Assembly: GCA_016801845.1 (NCBI GenBank) | Contig: CM028909.1 | Location: 15,447,313-15,511,312 of the forward strand | Source: Polydactylus sextarius | Taxonomy: Eukaryota; Chordata; Actinopteri; Polynemidae | Length of the DNA stretch: 64,000 nt | Direction: 5' to 3' | Shown: one piece after another, positions 34,520-46,800 of the stretch | How the letters are laid out: every line of letters starts with the position of its first letter | How positions within the stretch are numbered: position 1 is the first letter of the stretch | The notes under the pieces: generated by a model | The model's input: only the letters and a program-made list of their open reading frames with translations | What the model was told of the DNA's origin: nothing | Databases searched by the model: none | Position numbers and translations under genes: made by a program

Positions 34520-37500
34520 GACACTTCACCTTTTCCTTTCTAGTGGTTTTAGGAGGACTGTGAAACTTAACTGCAAAAGAAGTGGGATGTGAATTCTGCC
34601 AAGAAAGGGGTAAGCACTACCATCAATTTCCTTCAGTGTAAATATCTCTCTAGCTAATTAGAAACATTAAACCAATCACTCTAATGAACTGATTTTGTCC
34701 CTTTGCCCGGCTTTGGGCTCTGTGCTAAAAAGGTCTTTATCATTTTGTGTTGTGAGTGCTGTAATATTGTGATTTATTCCAGAGACACTGAAGACAGCAG
34801 AAGTAAAATTACTCTGAGAGCTTTCTGGCGCACATACAAAGTAGCCATTATTAATGAACACAGCCGTCCTTCATTTCCTCCTCAGCTCCACTACCACTAA
34901 TGAGGACGGATCAGTGTTATAGGTGCACTTTGTTTACTACATTTTATCTCCTATGTAGTAAATGTACACACTGATCATTTCTGGTGTCTTCTTTTTTTTT
35001 TTTTTTTTTGAATGATTCCCAAGCCCTTTGTTTGTCAAACTGTTGTATGAAAAAGCTGAGCCTGTGTGGTTTAACAAAATCAGATTGTGTCTGAGCTGCA
35101 GGTTTACATCATCAGTGGCTGCAAACACACAAATAAATGCAATTTTTGCATCAGTCACCACTGAATTGTTTCTGCAGCATTGATTTGACTGGAAACCAAA
35201 ATGCACCAACATGGAGAACGAATGATTGGGAACATCCTGTTCAGTGTGTGTAGACTGATGATCCCCACCCAGTGGAGGAGCTGGCACGGTGCACGGTAAC
35301 AGCTCACTTGGCAGAACCGCCAATATCTCAGTTTCTTTTTGACAATGAAGACATCCAGCCAGTGTTGCCATTTCATTTCTTCAGGACAAAATCTAAAATC
35401 CCCAGAGTAGCGTAGCAAGTTAGCCCATTTGTGAGGAAATGTATTGTGTCATTTTTTTTTCTAGGAATACTGCTTACATGAATTAATTGTTTTTCCTCCT
35501 TTTAATTGCAAATCAAAGCCACCGCACAGCAACAGATGCTTACAGAATATGTAAATCAAGCGTGGCTGGTTGGAAATTGCATCTGCGCTTCATACATGAA
35601 GAGAGGTGGAGAGGGGGGTGGGGGGGCAAAAAGCTGGCTCGCCAGTGTACTGCAAAAACAGGACTTACTGTGAGGTCTGAAATCCCCTGCATGACAGCAC
35701 TGTAATTTTATTTATCACGCCTCAGCACACGCCAAATCAGACATGGACGCACCCTATTCTGCAACTAGTTTGTAGGTTATTTCGTTGGGGGTTGGGGTGA
35801 GGAGTGGGGGAGGGTCAGAGGAGGAGCAAAGGAACACTGGCGGGAGTGATGGGGTTTTGATTTTCAACATTGTAGCGGCTCCTCAAGTGGAACAAATTCA
35901 GCACGCAAGAGCAGATGACCGAAGATCAGCACAAAGAAGAGGACTGAAGGGAAAGAAGAGGGAGCGACAGGTGCAGAACTGTGAGGGCTTTAGTGTTGAA
36001 GAAAAAGACAAACAGAGAGGGAAACCCAGACAGGCTGAACACACACATGAAAACAAATATTCTTACACTGTTACTGTAGATACTCACAACACAAATGAGA
36101 GTTTTAAATCTCTGGTGACTAAAGATTTTCAGGAGCATCTCTGAATTATCTGAAGGTGAAGAGATTGTGACGACGACTACCATCTAGTGCAGTCTGAGGT
36201 CATAATCTTTTACCCAAAGAAGTTAGAAAACTAACAAAAGTTAGTGTTTCTTTGCCTTTCTTTCTTCTTCTTCTTTTTTTTTTTTTTATAAAAAAAAGAC
36301 AGCTCTGTCCACTTAGAGGACAATAATGATGCCAAGATCAGTTTGGATTTTACTAGTTATAATTAACCAGGAGGCGATTTAAACCACCACACAAACCAAC
36401 CAATTACGGTACAAAGGATAAAGAAAAAAAATATATTAATAATTATAATATATAATTGAAAGGCATATTTTTGAAAATGATGAAAGCCAAGATTTAAATG
36501 TTTTATAAGGAGTAAACAATGTATAAAAATCTCTAACTAAATGACTGGCTAACCCTGTAGCTTTGTTAGCATGTTTGCATAAATACTACAAACCTTTCTG
36601 TGTAAACATAAATTAAGAGATTAGCAGGTTGTGTTAAGTTTAATAAATCGATTAGTTCCCTATAATATAGTTGTGGCTGTTTTCTTCAGTAATTTGTTAT
36701 TGTGCACTCCCTTTGAAAAAAGCAACGTTATATATTATCTTCATTTACCACCTACTTTTAATCACTTCATTTTTACTAACCCAAACGTTTTTTCATGGCG
36801 CAACACAATTTAGTTAATCACTTGTTCAAAAATAGATGGAAGATACCAATAATACTAAGACCAAGAATGACCCAGTGCGGCCCAAAGCCTTCTGAAGGCA
36901 GATAACACGATTGTCAATCTTCCATCTGGTCGAAACTGAGACAAGACACATTGAGGCTCGTCATAGCAGCAAAAGCAAACAAAACACAGTATGTTAATAC
37001 TGGTGCTTGTCGATTTGAGTGACCCAGTCCACCAGGCCAGAGAGCAAGTGGAATTATGTGTAGATCACAGTACTTTTCCAGCTATGACAGGCCAAGCTGT
37101 CTGCTACCAAGAACCATTTTGATCTGTGATGTGTCGCACGAACATGAAAAGATACCTATGACAAAGTCAAATCCGAGTCAGTGCTCGTTGTCATCTTCAG
37201 TTCATCTGTACTGAAATGACAGTAATGAAGAGACACTGTGACATAATCAAGGGCAGAGACAACCGTTAGAGACTGGAGGGCAGACGGGGTCAGTGTCAGT
37301 CGTGCTGCAGTGAGATCCCACTACGCTCACAACTGATTTTTAACTCGACAACTTCACGCAGCGCATCAGAAATGTGCTCTAGGTTGTCATCAGTCATTAC
37401 ACATGACGTTACTGTGTTTAACAGATTCCCTCATAAAAGCCCGTTTGTCTGTGGGATTGATTTTACTTGTCACACAATCACTGGGGACTCGGCTAATAAA

Positions 37501-37672
37501 CGGAAAATAATACAGTCAAGCAGAAAGTGTTTTCCCTCGAGCGATGCTCAATAATTAATTAATATTTCGGTGTGATTGCACACAGGATGACATATTTGAT
37601 TTAGATGAAATGAATTCACGGCAGGTAATGGTAAAACACTGTTAAAAGAGACAATGGACGCAATTTTATGCA

Positions 37673-37678
37673 TTTATT
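37673..37678 (-). terminator. Candidate huwe1 poly(A) signal AATAAA
   Basis: The plus strand reads TTTATT, so the minus strand has the canonical AATAAA about 735 nt after the stop codon. A TGTCTC/TGTTTT-rich minus-strand stretch follows it (37630-37660), as expected for a downstream element. Confidence 0.45.
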
Positions 37679-38224
37679 CATGTAGTTATTCCACTCTGAT
37701 TCAAAGGCTCAAGGCTGGGTCAGCGATTTAATAGCCAAAAATACTCTAGAATTTATGGTTAATGTTTTTATCTCCTTCGGGTTTTCTCTTCATTTTTTTG
37801 TACCATCCTTCCTTAAAATGCCACAAAACTTTGAAAAGTGCATTTCTGTGAATATCTCCAAAACTTCTCAAGTTGTCCATATACCCCCCATAAAAATGTT
37901 CCCCGTCGTCAAGGCTTGTGAGGTCACAAATTTGCAACAAGAAACCACCAACATTTTTTCCCCAAAGGTTTTATAACCATCCTGTTCAAACAACATTCTC
38001 TTTTTTTCTTTTTACACAGCCAGAGAACAAAAAAGATTAAACATAATAAACTCCCAAACCTTTTGTACAGAGAAATCAAACTAAATGAAGAAAACGTCTT
38101 TTATATTAGTCCATGTTTTATCCTCTGAATCCACTCTTGAATTTGCCATTAAATTGGGAGGGGAGACACAACTGTGTCAACATGAGGCTCTCTGTGTTGT
38201 ATGCAATGTCAATCAGTCCGTTTC

Positions 38225-38269
38225 ACTTACTGGTTTGATCTGTTTTATGTGGAAGAGAAACCAGTAAGT
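38225..38269. repeat. 12-bp perfect inverted repeat in the huwe1 3' UTR
   Basis: ACTTACTGGTTT at 38225-38236 and AAACCAGTAAGT at 38258-38269 are exact reverse complements with a 21-nt loop. It lies about 145 nt after the stop codon. Confidence 0.85.
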
Positions 38270-38412
38270 CTAGGCCATTCAACAAGTAATCCAGTAATGT
38301 CTATGATAGTGTGTGCGTGCGTTCAAAGGTTATCAGTGTGAATGTGTCAGGAGTAGGCAAATCTAAATCAACTGTTTGTATGCATGTCTGAGTTTGTTAA
38401 GAGTCTCATGGT

Positions 38413-40827
38413 TTAAGCCAGTCCGAATCCCTCTGAGCATTCCTGAATGGCCAACAGCAGCATATGTCTCAGCTTCTCATAGCTCTCATAGGCTGGGAGG
38501 TCCAGCTGGTTAAAGCTGTGGAAAAGGGAAAGATCATTCGATTAGTTAATTTTCAGTTCCTTTCAAGAGTTAGAATTACTTAGAATTGTTCCAATTGTAT
38601 AGTTGTTATGTGTGTACCAGGTATGAGCAGATGGCAGGCGGTCAGTGGAGCGATCATCACGGTGGATCTGGAACTTCTGGATGCCGTTCATGCCCTCCAG
38701 GGCAGCAAAACCCTGGAGGGGAACCTTGGATGTTCCAGTGACAAACTGTAGGAACTTGGCCCGGTCCGCCTGGTCAAAGGACCGCAAAGCCCTCCAGAAC
38801 CACTGGATCTAAAAAGTGTCAGGAAAAAAGAAGCAGCTCAATATAAATGTAAATAATATAAACACAATTTATAATGTTTGTCTGTCTGGGTAAAGGTTTG
38901 TCTGCATGCTATGTATTTCATTATGTCTGCAGTACTAGAAGTCATGTGGTGTCACTTCAGTTCTACTGGGTTAGAACTGGAATCAACATATTCAGTAATT
39001 AGTAATCTAATAATAATAATAATGATAATAACTCCTACATACCTGGATGGAGCTGGACTGGTATTTGTGATATTCAGTGTTGGCCTTCAGGTCATCGATG
39101 TCTATTGTGGGCAGGCCAGAGATGAGCAGCTCCAGCTCCTGCTCAGTGAAGATGGAGATCAGCCTCTTCGGGATGATCTCGTAGAATCCCTCGAGGAAAG
39201 CCGCCAGCTGCTTGCGGATTGCACCTAAAAAAAATAATTGAAAGAATTCATTTGGGGATCCGGCAGTAATAGTAAGAATATTCTTTATTTTACACGTGAC
39301 TAATGTTACGCCATTAATTAGTTTGGTGACTTTTTCCCAATTAAGCAGCTGAAAATTCTATACATTATTGATTATGAATTTGAGCAGCAGCTGGAGGACG
39401 CTGCTTATGATGTATCACCCATTTTACAGAGAGAAACACCACTGGCTCTCTGCTGCATATTGATCAGTTAGACGTTTCAGAGTACTGCCATCTAGTGCAT
39501 CACTGAGATTATCTGCTCAGAACATCAAAATGTGATCCCTATTGATTACATTTACTACTATATATATAATTAATTGAAGTATCAATTACGCTTCAGAGTT
39601 TTTAGGAAATTAAAATAACCAGTCTCACCTGTCATCTTCATCTGGCAAACCAGGTGCACATACTCCTTCTTGTTTTCCTCTGTGACCAGGATATTGGCTC
39701 CGTTTGGCTTAAGGTCTCTGACTTCACATACACCAAACTCCTGGACCTACAAAGGACATGAAAACTTTCAGTCTCACATCACGAAAAAAAAAAAACTTTT
39801 CATGATGTGAGACTTTTCATGCGCTTTATACTTTACAGCTAGTCACAGATGGCATCCCGTAAAATTATTTCAAGGCCATCAGATTTCAAACAACATCTGT
39901 ACACCATTTATTTCATGCAAACATAAAACGTGTGAATCAAACCCAATCACATTTTCAGCAAAAAAGGCAAAGAAAGCATGACACTAAATAGAGAGCTGGT
40001 AGTAACCTCTGTGCTGAATGTCAGCTCATAGCCCAGTGTGGACACATCGTTCTCCAACAAGTACACCAAGCCCTGGAAGAATGGGTAGTCCTCACTCTCC
40101 ATGTCTGTGTATCTGGGATTATCATAGAAAAAAAATGCATATTATTCATATATTCAATCAAAAGAATGTGAAATATAGTCAGGCTGTCTGGTTGAGACAG
40201 TAAAGCAATAAATATAGTGTGATGTATTTGGAAGTATTGGTGTAGTTAAAACATGTCTTGTACAATCCGGTTATTTGACTGTGACTACAGTAGCTCAAAT
40301 ACCTGACACTCTTGCCAAGGATGTGCTTGTAGAAGCTGCGGGTGAAATAGCACTCCAATAACCGGTTATCATAGACTGCCTTGGCCACCACACGACCCAC
40401 AAACTTGAAGTAGCTGAGGTGGTTGGGGTTGCAGTGAGATGAAGGGTTGATGGTGTAAGTGACACGGTCGCCTGGCGAAGTCCGGAAAAGGGCGTACATG
40501 GGGTTGAACATCTCCCGGGAGATAATCATGTACCATTCCCTCAGCAGGCCACCAGCATCCTGGCCTTCCTCCCCTTCAAACACAATGTACCTGTGATGGA
40601 AAGGAAGCAGAGTATGACTTTGTGAAACTCAGTGGGTTTTGAACTGACAGCACATGCAGCTGGACAGATGGGCGATAGAGTCTTACAGCCTATTTTTCAT
40701 GTCTTCTGGGCTCTTGCGATGCAGCTCCCTGTAGGAGTCCTCAAACACGTGATCTCTCCTCACATGCACAGCCATGTCCTCCTTCCTCAAGCCTTCATCC
40801 AGTCGCTCTAACTCCTGACGGAAGTAC
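38413..40827 (-). CDS. huwe1: huwe1 block 10: HECT catalytic domain and C-terminus
   Basis: Exons are 40687-40827, 40303-40590, 40007-40112, 39629-39746, 39043-39224, 38618-38808 and 38413-38515. The HECT N-lobe has EGEEGQDAGGLLREWYMIIS, RTSPGDRVTYTINPSSHCNP and FVGRVVAKAVYDNRLLECYF. The C-lobe has RSTDRLPSAHTCFNQLDLP with the thioester cysteine. The protein ends SEGFGLA, 34 residues counted from that Cys, the same spacing as human (Cys4341 of 4374). No active-site residue is altered. Confidence 0.97.
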
Positions 40828-43800
40828 CTGCAGAGATGGAAAAAAAAAAGACCAGGAGGTCAGTAATTTAAAAAGCCATAAACTGTTTATTAGACAGTGT
40901 CAGATGGGAATGTAAAATAATCCGCCTTACTTCCTCTTCACGTCAAAGTCCAGGATGCGTATATAGTCAACCAACACTGCAAAAGGCCCGTCAGCCAAGT
41001 GGGTGGTAGACTGGCGCAGGATCTGATTAAGCACTGTGCGATGGGTTTCTAACGGATAAGAATGTCTTGTTAAACACTATGCTACATATCAAAACAAAGC
41101 TTTATCATTCTCCTTACTGAAATTTTTCCATTCTCACCAGCAAAACGCAGGAACTTCTGGGTATCCGGGGGCAGATTAGAAGAAATGTGCATGGAGGATG
41201 GTTCCCTGGAAAAGAATGGGTCGAGGGATGAAGGTGTAGCAGGCGTGAGGGGAGCTGGGGACAGCGGTGGAGGTTCATCTTTGATGTGAGAAAGCTGGCT
41301 CTCCCGCGTGTCCCTCACAGGGGGTTTGCTCTCACGCTCTGTAGCATGGACAAGGAAGAAGGCCTCCACAGCAGGCTGAAGAACTGATGACACGAAGAAG
41401 ATCATTAGAGGAGCACATCATTTAAACATGCTCCTTCAAAAAAACATGAATATTATATAAACCACATGTTGCATTGGGAATTACATTCCTTCAAAGGTAT
41501 TCCACGTACCCAGTACAGCATGCTGGTCATGGGACTCCTCCAGCTCTTTCAGGCACTCTCCAAGCATGTCCCACAGTTCATCCAACAACAGCTGCTCACT
41601 GAGCAGAGGGAGGTCTGGAAGTCTCTCTTCACTCTCTAACTGGCCGTTTCCTTCTTCGTCTAGAAAAGAAATTTCCAATATAAGCTAACCCATTGCATCA
41701 GTTATGTTTTCAGCAACTACTCCTGCTGGCAAAGAAAACAATGATTTTATTTAAAAGGACGGTGCTGCTCCAGTTACCACTGCTGCTTCCCCAGTTTTAG
41801 ATGCAATTAATCCAAATCATGATGACGCAGTGTCTAAATGATCAATGCAACACACATTATTGTATACACAGAGCAAACCCCAAACAAGCAATCTAATCCT
41901 TTAAAACTAGGTATAAATGAAATTAGCAACTAATGTCTATTCAGCTTTTGACAAAGCAATGTACTGAGATGTTCTTGATGACTCCAGTCCCTTGTCAAAA
42001 CTGTACAGTCGGACCAAAAAACATCATTCGTCATTTGGAATGGATCATTTGGCAATGATTATGCAACTGCTGGCCAAAATAAAAAGCTATGGCAGGTAAA
42101 AATCTAAAAACAATAAGTTAAAGAAGAGTATTCACCAATAGTGGGGGAAAATTTACTGAATAAAAAACACATTAAATTTGCAGGTTGCAAGATGCATGAA
42201 CAAGCGAGTCTTACCCAGAGGTGCAGGATCCTGCTCTAGAGGAGAGGGCTGGTCCACGTCCATTGGAGAGTCATCTCTCTGTGCTGCCTGGGCCTCTGAC
42301 ATTGACTGCACTTCAGACTATGGAAAACAAACCAGGAAGGACCAGAGAGGCAGAGATAGAGGGATGAACAGGGAGAAAAAAAACATGGAGGGATTAATAA
42401 TTGATTTAACAGTATTCTTTTTCACAGTCGTCCACCATGACTCATACTCCCATGCAAAATGACATTCCCATGAACCACAGAGAGGAGCAGACTCGAGAAG
42501 GGAGGGAGGGAGGGGGGATGGGGGGCAAAAGCATGAAGCCGTGTCAGCCAGCAAACGGACAATATCATTGGGACAAATAAAACAGTTTGGAGCAGGCAGC
42601 ACATTCAGATACAGATCATTTCAACAGTAGAACATGTCAATGCAAAGGACATTGTTATAAAATGCGATGGATCACTGGCACATCTGTCCTTCTGTTGGGG
42701 CTGTCACTGGTCATCACTGCAGCCGTGTAAGACGCTGTCACTATGCATAAACCACTTGATGTAGCAGGCTGAAGGTTGGCCGCACACTGCATTATGTTTG
42801 TTGATTCAATACAGTTGATTCAATTCAATGCAATTTAAAAGTTGAACTATTGATTTCCCTTTTTCAAAACAAAACAAATATGCATAACAAGTAATGGGTT
42901 AGCTAATGAATTTCCACAATGCACAAAGCCAGTAGATGTAAAGCCAAATTAGCCATAAGGCGTGTCAGTAGCTATTAGCCATTTCATAGCATTTATCTTG
43001 ACCACCACAGTTTTGAGGTAACTATACTGTAATGGTTTAACTGTAAAGTCTGTGCTTTTTTCCATCTTTCAAATTGTCTCTTAAAATAAATGTGTGCAGT
43101 GTGTGAGTAGGAGTATGCCTGCTGTCAGTGCAGCCCATGCTAACCGTGGCAGCAGCAGCCGTGCCAGCAGGGGGAGCAGCACCAGTGGGAGCATGGGGGG
43201 GCACCACTGAGGTTCCGGCGGCGGCGACGACGGCAGAGGCAGAAGAGGCGGTGGGTGGGGGAGCCTGTTGGAGCCGGCGTGCCCGCTGACCCTCTCTCAC
43301 CATCTGGATGATGGCATCGGCTTCGGCCTCTAGTTGACGTACTGCAGCCTGAATGCTACTGGATGAGCCCAGACTGGTGGAGCCTGGACATTCAGGGGGA
43401 GGGAAAGTTTGTTTTATCACTCAACGGGATGTTGCATGAACACATCAAGAACACTGCCTCCTCTCAAAATCTAATGCAACAGCAAAGCACATCTGAGGTC
43501 ACTGTAAGGTCATCTTACCTAACCGTCCTGTCTGTTTGGCTTTCTTGTTGGCACGCCGTGTGTCCTCACGGAGCTGGATAATGACCTGCAGCACTCGCAA
43601 GAAAAACTTCTGCGTCGATGTCTTGGAGGTTAGTGAGCTCATACAGGGAAGCTGCAGTTCACGTCCGCCGAGGGTCCTCTTCTGCGCAGCCACAATCACC
43701 ACACTCTCTGCACCGTCGAACCTGTGCCCCAACCAACAAACGCAGACAAGGTAAAGTAACCCGTAGTTGTGAGAAATAACCCTTACATAACGAGAGATAT

Positions 43801-46800
43801 CATCTTGCAAACCCGGAGACATAACTGGCTAACCTGCTGGTCATTTTGCCCTTGAGCCTGGCTGAAATGGAGGAGTCCTCAGGAGGAGCATCTGGGGAAT
43901 GTGAATCAGCTTGTACCCGTCTCTGCTGCTCCAAGTTGTACTCTCTGAGTTCAGCCAGTAATGTGCCTGAAGGAGAGAAAATGTTAATTAAATTAAGTGC
44001 ATTAACGGAAGCCTGCCTTTGTACCTTAATAAGAGCATGACTGTCGACCACTAACCGATCTGTTTGCAAAGAGTGTATCCGAGGTGTCTGGCTCCACTGA
44101 GCAGCAGCCTGAGTACAGTGTCTCTGGTAGCACAGTCTCCTCTGGACAGCTGCAGCAAAATGTTTGCTGCGTCCTCCAGACCCTCCTCTGAACACGAGTG
44201 AGATGTCAACACCTTGTAGAGGATGAAAAGAGTTTTTAGACTAAAAACTGTCAGAGTGAGTATTGGACTGATGGATGTCAGTCCAGGTGATTCAGTCGTG
44301 TCCCAAACAAAGAAAGTTTGGTGCAAATCCATGTACAACCATAGCTGCATGGTTTGGTCAGTGTTTTGAGCAAAGATATAAAGTGGTGTAGCAGTGAAAC
44401 AGAAGCAATGTATCTACTGCTTTAATGTGTGTGGTGCAAGTAAATCTTATCTGGATTATACTGTATGTCACCACACTGTAATTTGTTTGCTGCTAGGACA
44501 AGGCACTGTTCAATGCAGGTAAAGTAAACAATGTCCTGTAAATGATGAGAACAGCTTAGACATTTTTTCCAGTACCAAAGTTTCAGGGGAATAGACTCCA
44601 GCGTTCATGTTTGAATCATCTGAAGCCAGTTAAACTTTTCAACAACCATTTATTATTTGGAGAGAAGGTTTGAGACATCTTGGACAACTTATTTCTTGAA
44701 ACAAAGTATGTCCAAGTATGTCTCTTGCCATAAATTTAAAATTTGGCAATGCTCTTGATCAACTAAACCTCTCCTCTTAGTTTTAACTGATCCCCTGCAG
44801 AAATTACACAGAATAATATCTCGAGTAAAAATGAGTATGATGCAAAGCCATACTTTTTCACGAGCAATGAAAATTTATACACATTTAAAGACACTGTGGA
44901 AGTTCTCAAGTTGCTTTTCCATACCTCCACAGAAAGTTGAAGCTGTTTCTCTGTAAGCCCAGAGGAGGCCATCTTGTTGTCACTCTCTACAATGGTAGCT
45001 GTGCCTCTCTGTTTTCCTGTTTTGATAAAAAAAAAAAAAAAAAAACACCCCGACCAAAAATGTTTAACAATAAAGACACATGATAACAGCATATACACAT
45101 ACAACATACTGAAATATAGTGATATTACCTGTAGAGGTTGTTCCAGTGGACGTGGGTATAGAGATTGTTGTAGAGGACGTCTGGGACGCTGCTAGACTTG
45201 TCCCTGAGGATGTACCCTGGGCTGCAGCCCCTGCAGAACCCACAGGGCATGTCACAGTGAGCTGGGTAGAGCCCGCTGATGCTGTGCCCTGTGTTGTGAC
45301 TGGGGCTGTGGCTCCTGAGCTAGTTGCTGTACTGGGGTTGGCAGCCTGTGGGGTTGGGTGTCCAGCAGGCACCTCAGTGGCCTTGTTGTCAGGCAGGGCA
45401 ATGGATATGAGAGAGAGCAGGCGCAGCAGCTTTTCAGTGAGCAAAGAGCTCCGTCTGATTACTGGGTGGGACAGCATGTTCATGAGCTGGCCAAGAGGAG
45501 AGGTCTCCAGGCTGAACTGAGCCCCCTCAGCCTCTGCACTGCCCCCTAGAGGCACCGTCTTCATAGAGGCTTTGCCCTTGCGGCTGACATTCATGTTGTC
45601 TAACTTGACCAGCAGGTCCCAGAAATCGGTGGAGATACCCAGAGACTGGGGAGTAACAGCAGGGGAACCCAAGGAGTTTTGTGTGTTTGGGGCATTGGAG
45701 CTGGGGTTGCTTTGAGACTGCGACCCTGACCTGGAGCCCCCTCCTCCAGCCCCACCACCAGAGGAGCCTGAACAAAGACGTGAGTCCAGGTCAGAAGATG
45801 ATGCTGACAGATCCTTACAGCGCTGCTGGGTGAAGTGGCTAGGGAACACCTGTGTGGATAATGAGAAATAATTATAATTTAAATCAGTTTTTACTATAGT
45901 CTGAAATAAACAATGGACTGGATAGAGTGGCCACTCGCCTTAGCTAGCTGGATGAGTGTGTCCAACACATGCCGACACACCACTGGTGCAGCTTGTGGGT
46001 GGATGTGGACAGTGGAGCCACCACCTCCAGCACACGTGACACCTGCAGCAGCACTTGACACTCCTCCCAGTGTTCCAGATCCCGTGGAACCTCCTGCCGA
46101 GTGTCGGTCAGCGTGCTTCCTACCTGATACTCGCTGAATCTGGAAAATATTTGTCCGGCAGCCCAAGGCTGCATCCATAGAGACAGAGAGCCAGGAAAGC
46201 TGGCTGGAGCTGCGAGACTCCACCCTGTTCAGTAGCTCTATGGAGGACAATGAGGATGAAGACGAGGAGGATGAGGAGGAGAGGGAGGAGGTAGCTGTGC
46301 CTTTTCCTCCACAGCCTCCCTGGGTGCTCCTCTTTCCACGAGAGTCTTCCAGACGTGAGGTCTCGACACACACCTCACTTTCGCTGCTGCGTTGGAGGAT
46401 GGATAACAGGCTGCGAATGACCCACCCACGTGTCTGAGAGTGGTAACAGAGGTTCCTGAGCACACGGTGCAGGCGGCTAGTGTTGAGCTTCGGTTCATCA
46501 ACAAAAAGCAAAACTAGCAGGCAGGACAAGGCTTCATGGTCCAGCAACAACCGACCACGCAGACGCAATAAGGAGTCGACACTAGAACTGGATGGTCTGA
46601 GGACATAGGAGATAACATTGTCACCTGTCAATAACAGCTTATCAAAACCATCTAGAACATTTTTCGAACATTTGTTAAGTTCTTCAAAACAACATTTTTA
46701 ATTGAACAAACTATGCAAAAAATCCTGAATGATCAAAATTGATCACCATATTCTCTCACCTGTGGTTTGTTCCTCCACCCATCTGAAATGTGCCTCCTCT

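Larger units (their letters stand above)
29001..37650. other. Non-coding DNA between l1cam and huwe1, distal part
   Basis: No recognised gene. Contents include a T26 tract (31280-31305), a (GA)n tract (31430-31494), a 13-bp hairpin (31811-31841), a LINE 3'-tail-like fragment (34430-34519) and a longer open frame at 30255-30749 of doubtful meaning. Confidence 0.5.
37655..38412 (-). other. huwe1: huwe1 3' UTR (inferred)
   Basis: The region follows the huwe1 stop codon at 38413-38415. The likely end is set by the poly(A) signal at 37673-37678, giving a UTR of about 740-760 nt. It contains a 12-bp inverted repeat (38225-38236 with 38258-38269). The end is inferred from the hexamer alone. Confidence 0.5.

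Noticed and set aside
34937..35371. 144-codon open frame on the minus strand
   Set aside because: No domain, no splice context, and it runs into a poly-lysine stretch from a T-tract. Best explained as chance.
46240..46504. Open frames in other phases across huwe1 exons, including one on the plus strand over 45119-45520
   Set aside because: They are shadow frames of GC-rich huwe1 exons. The huwe1 phase gives conserved protein with matching splice sites.
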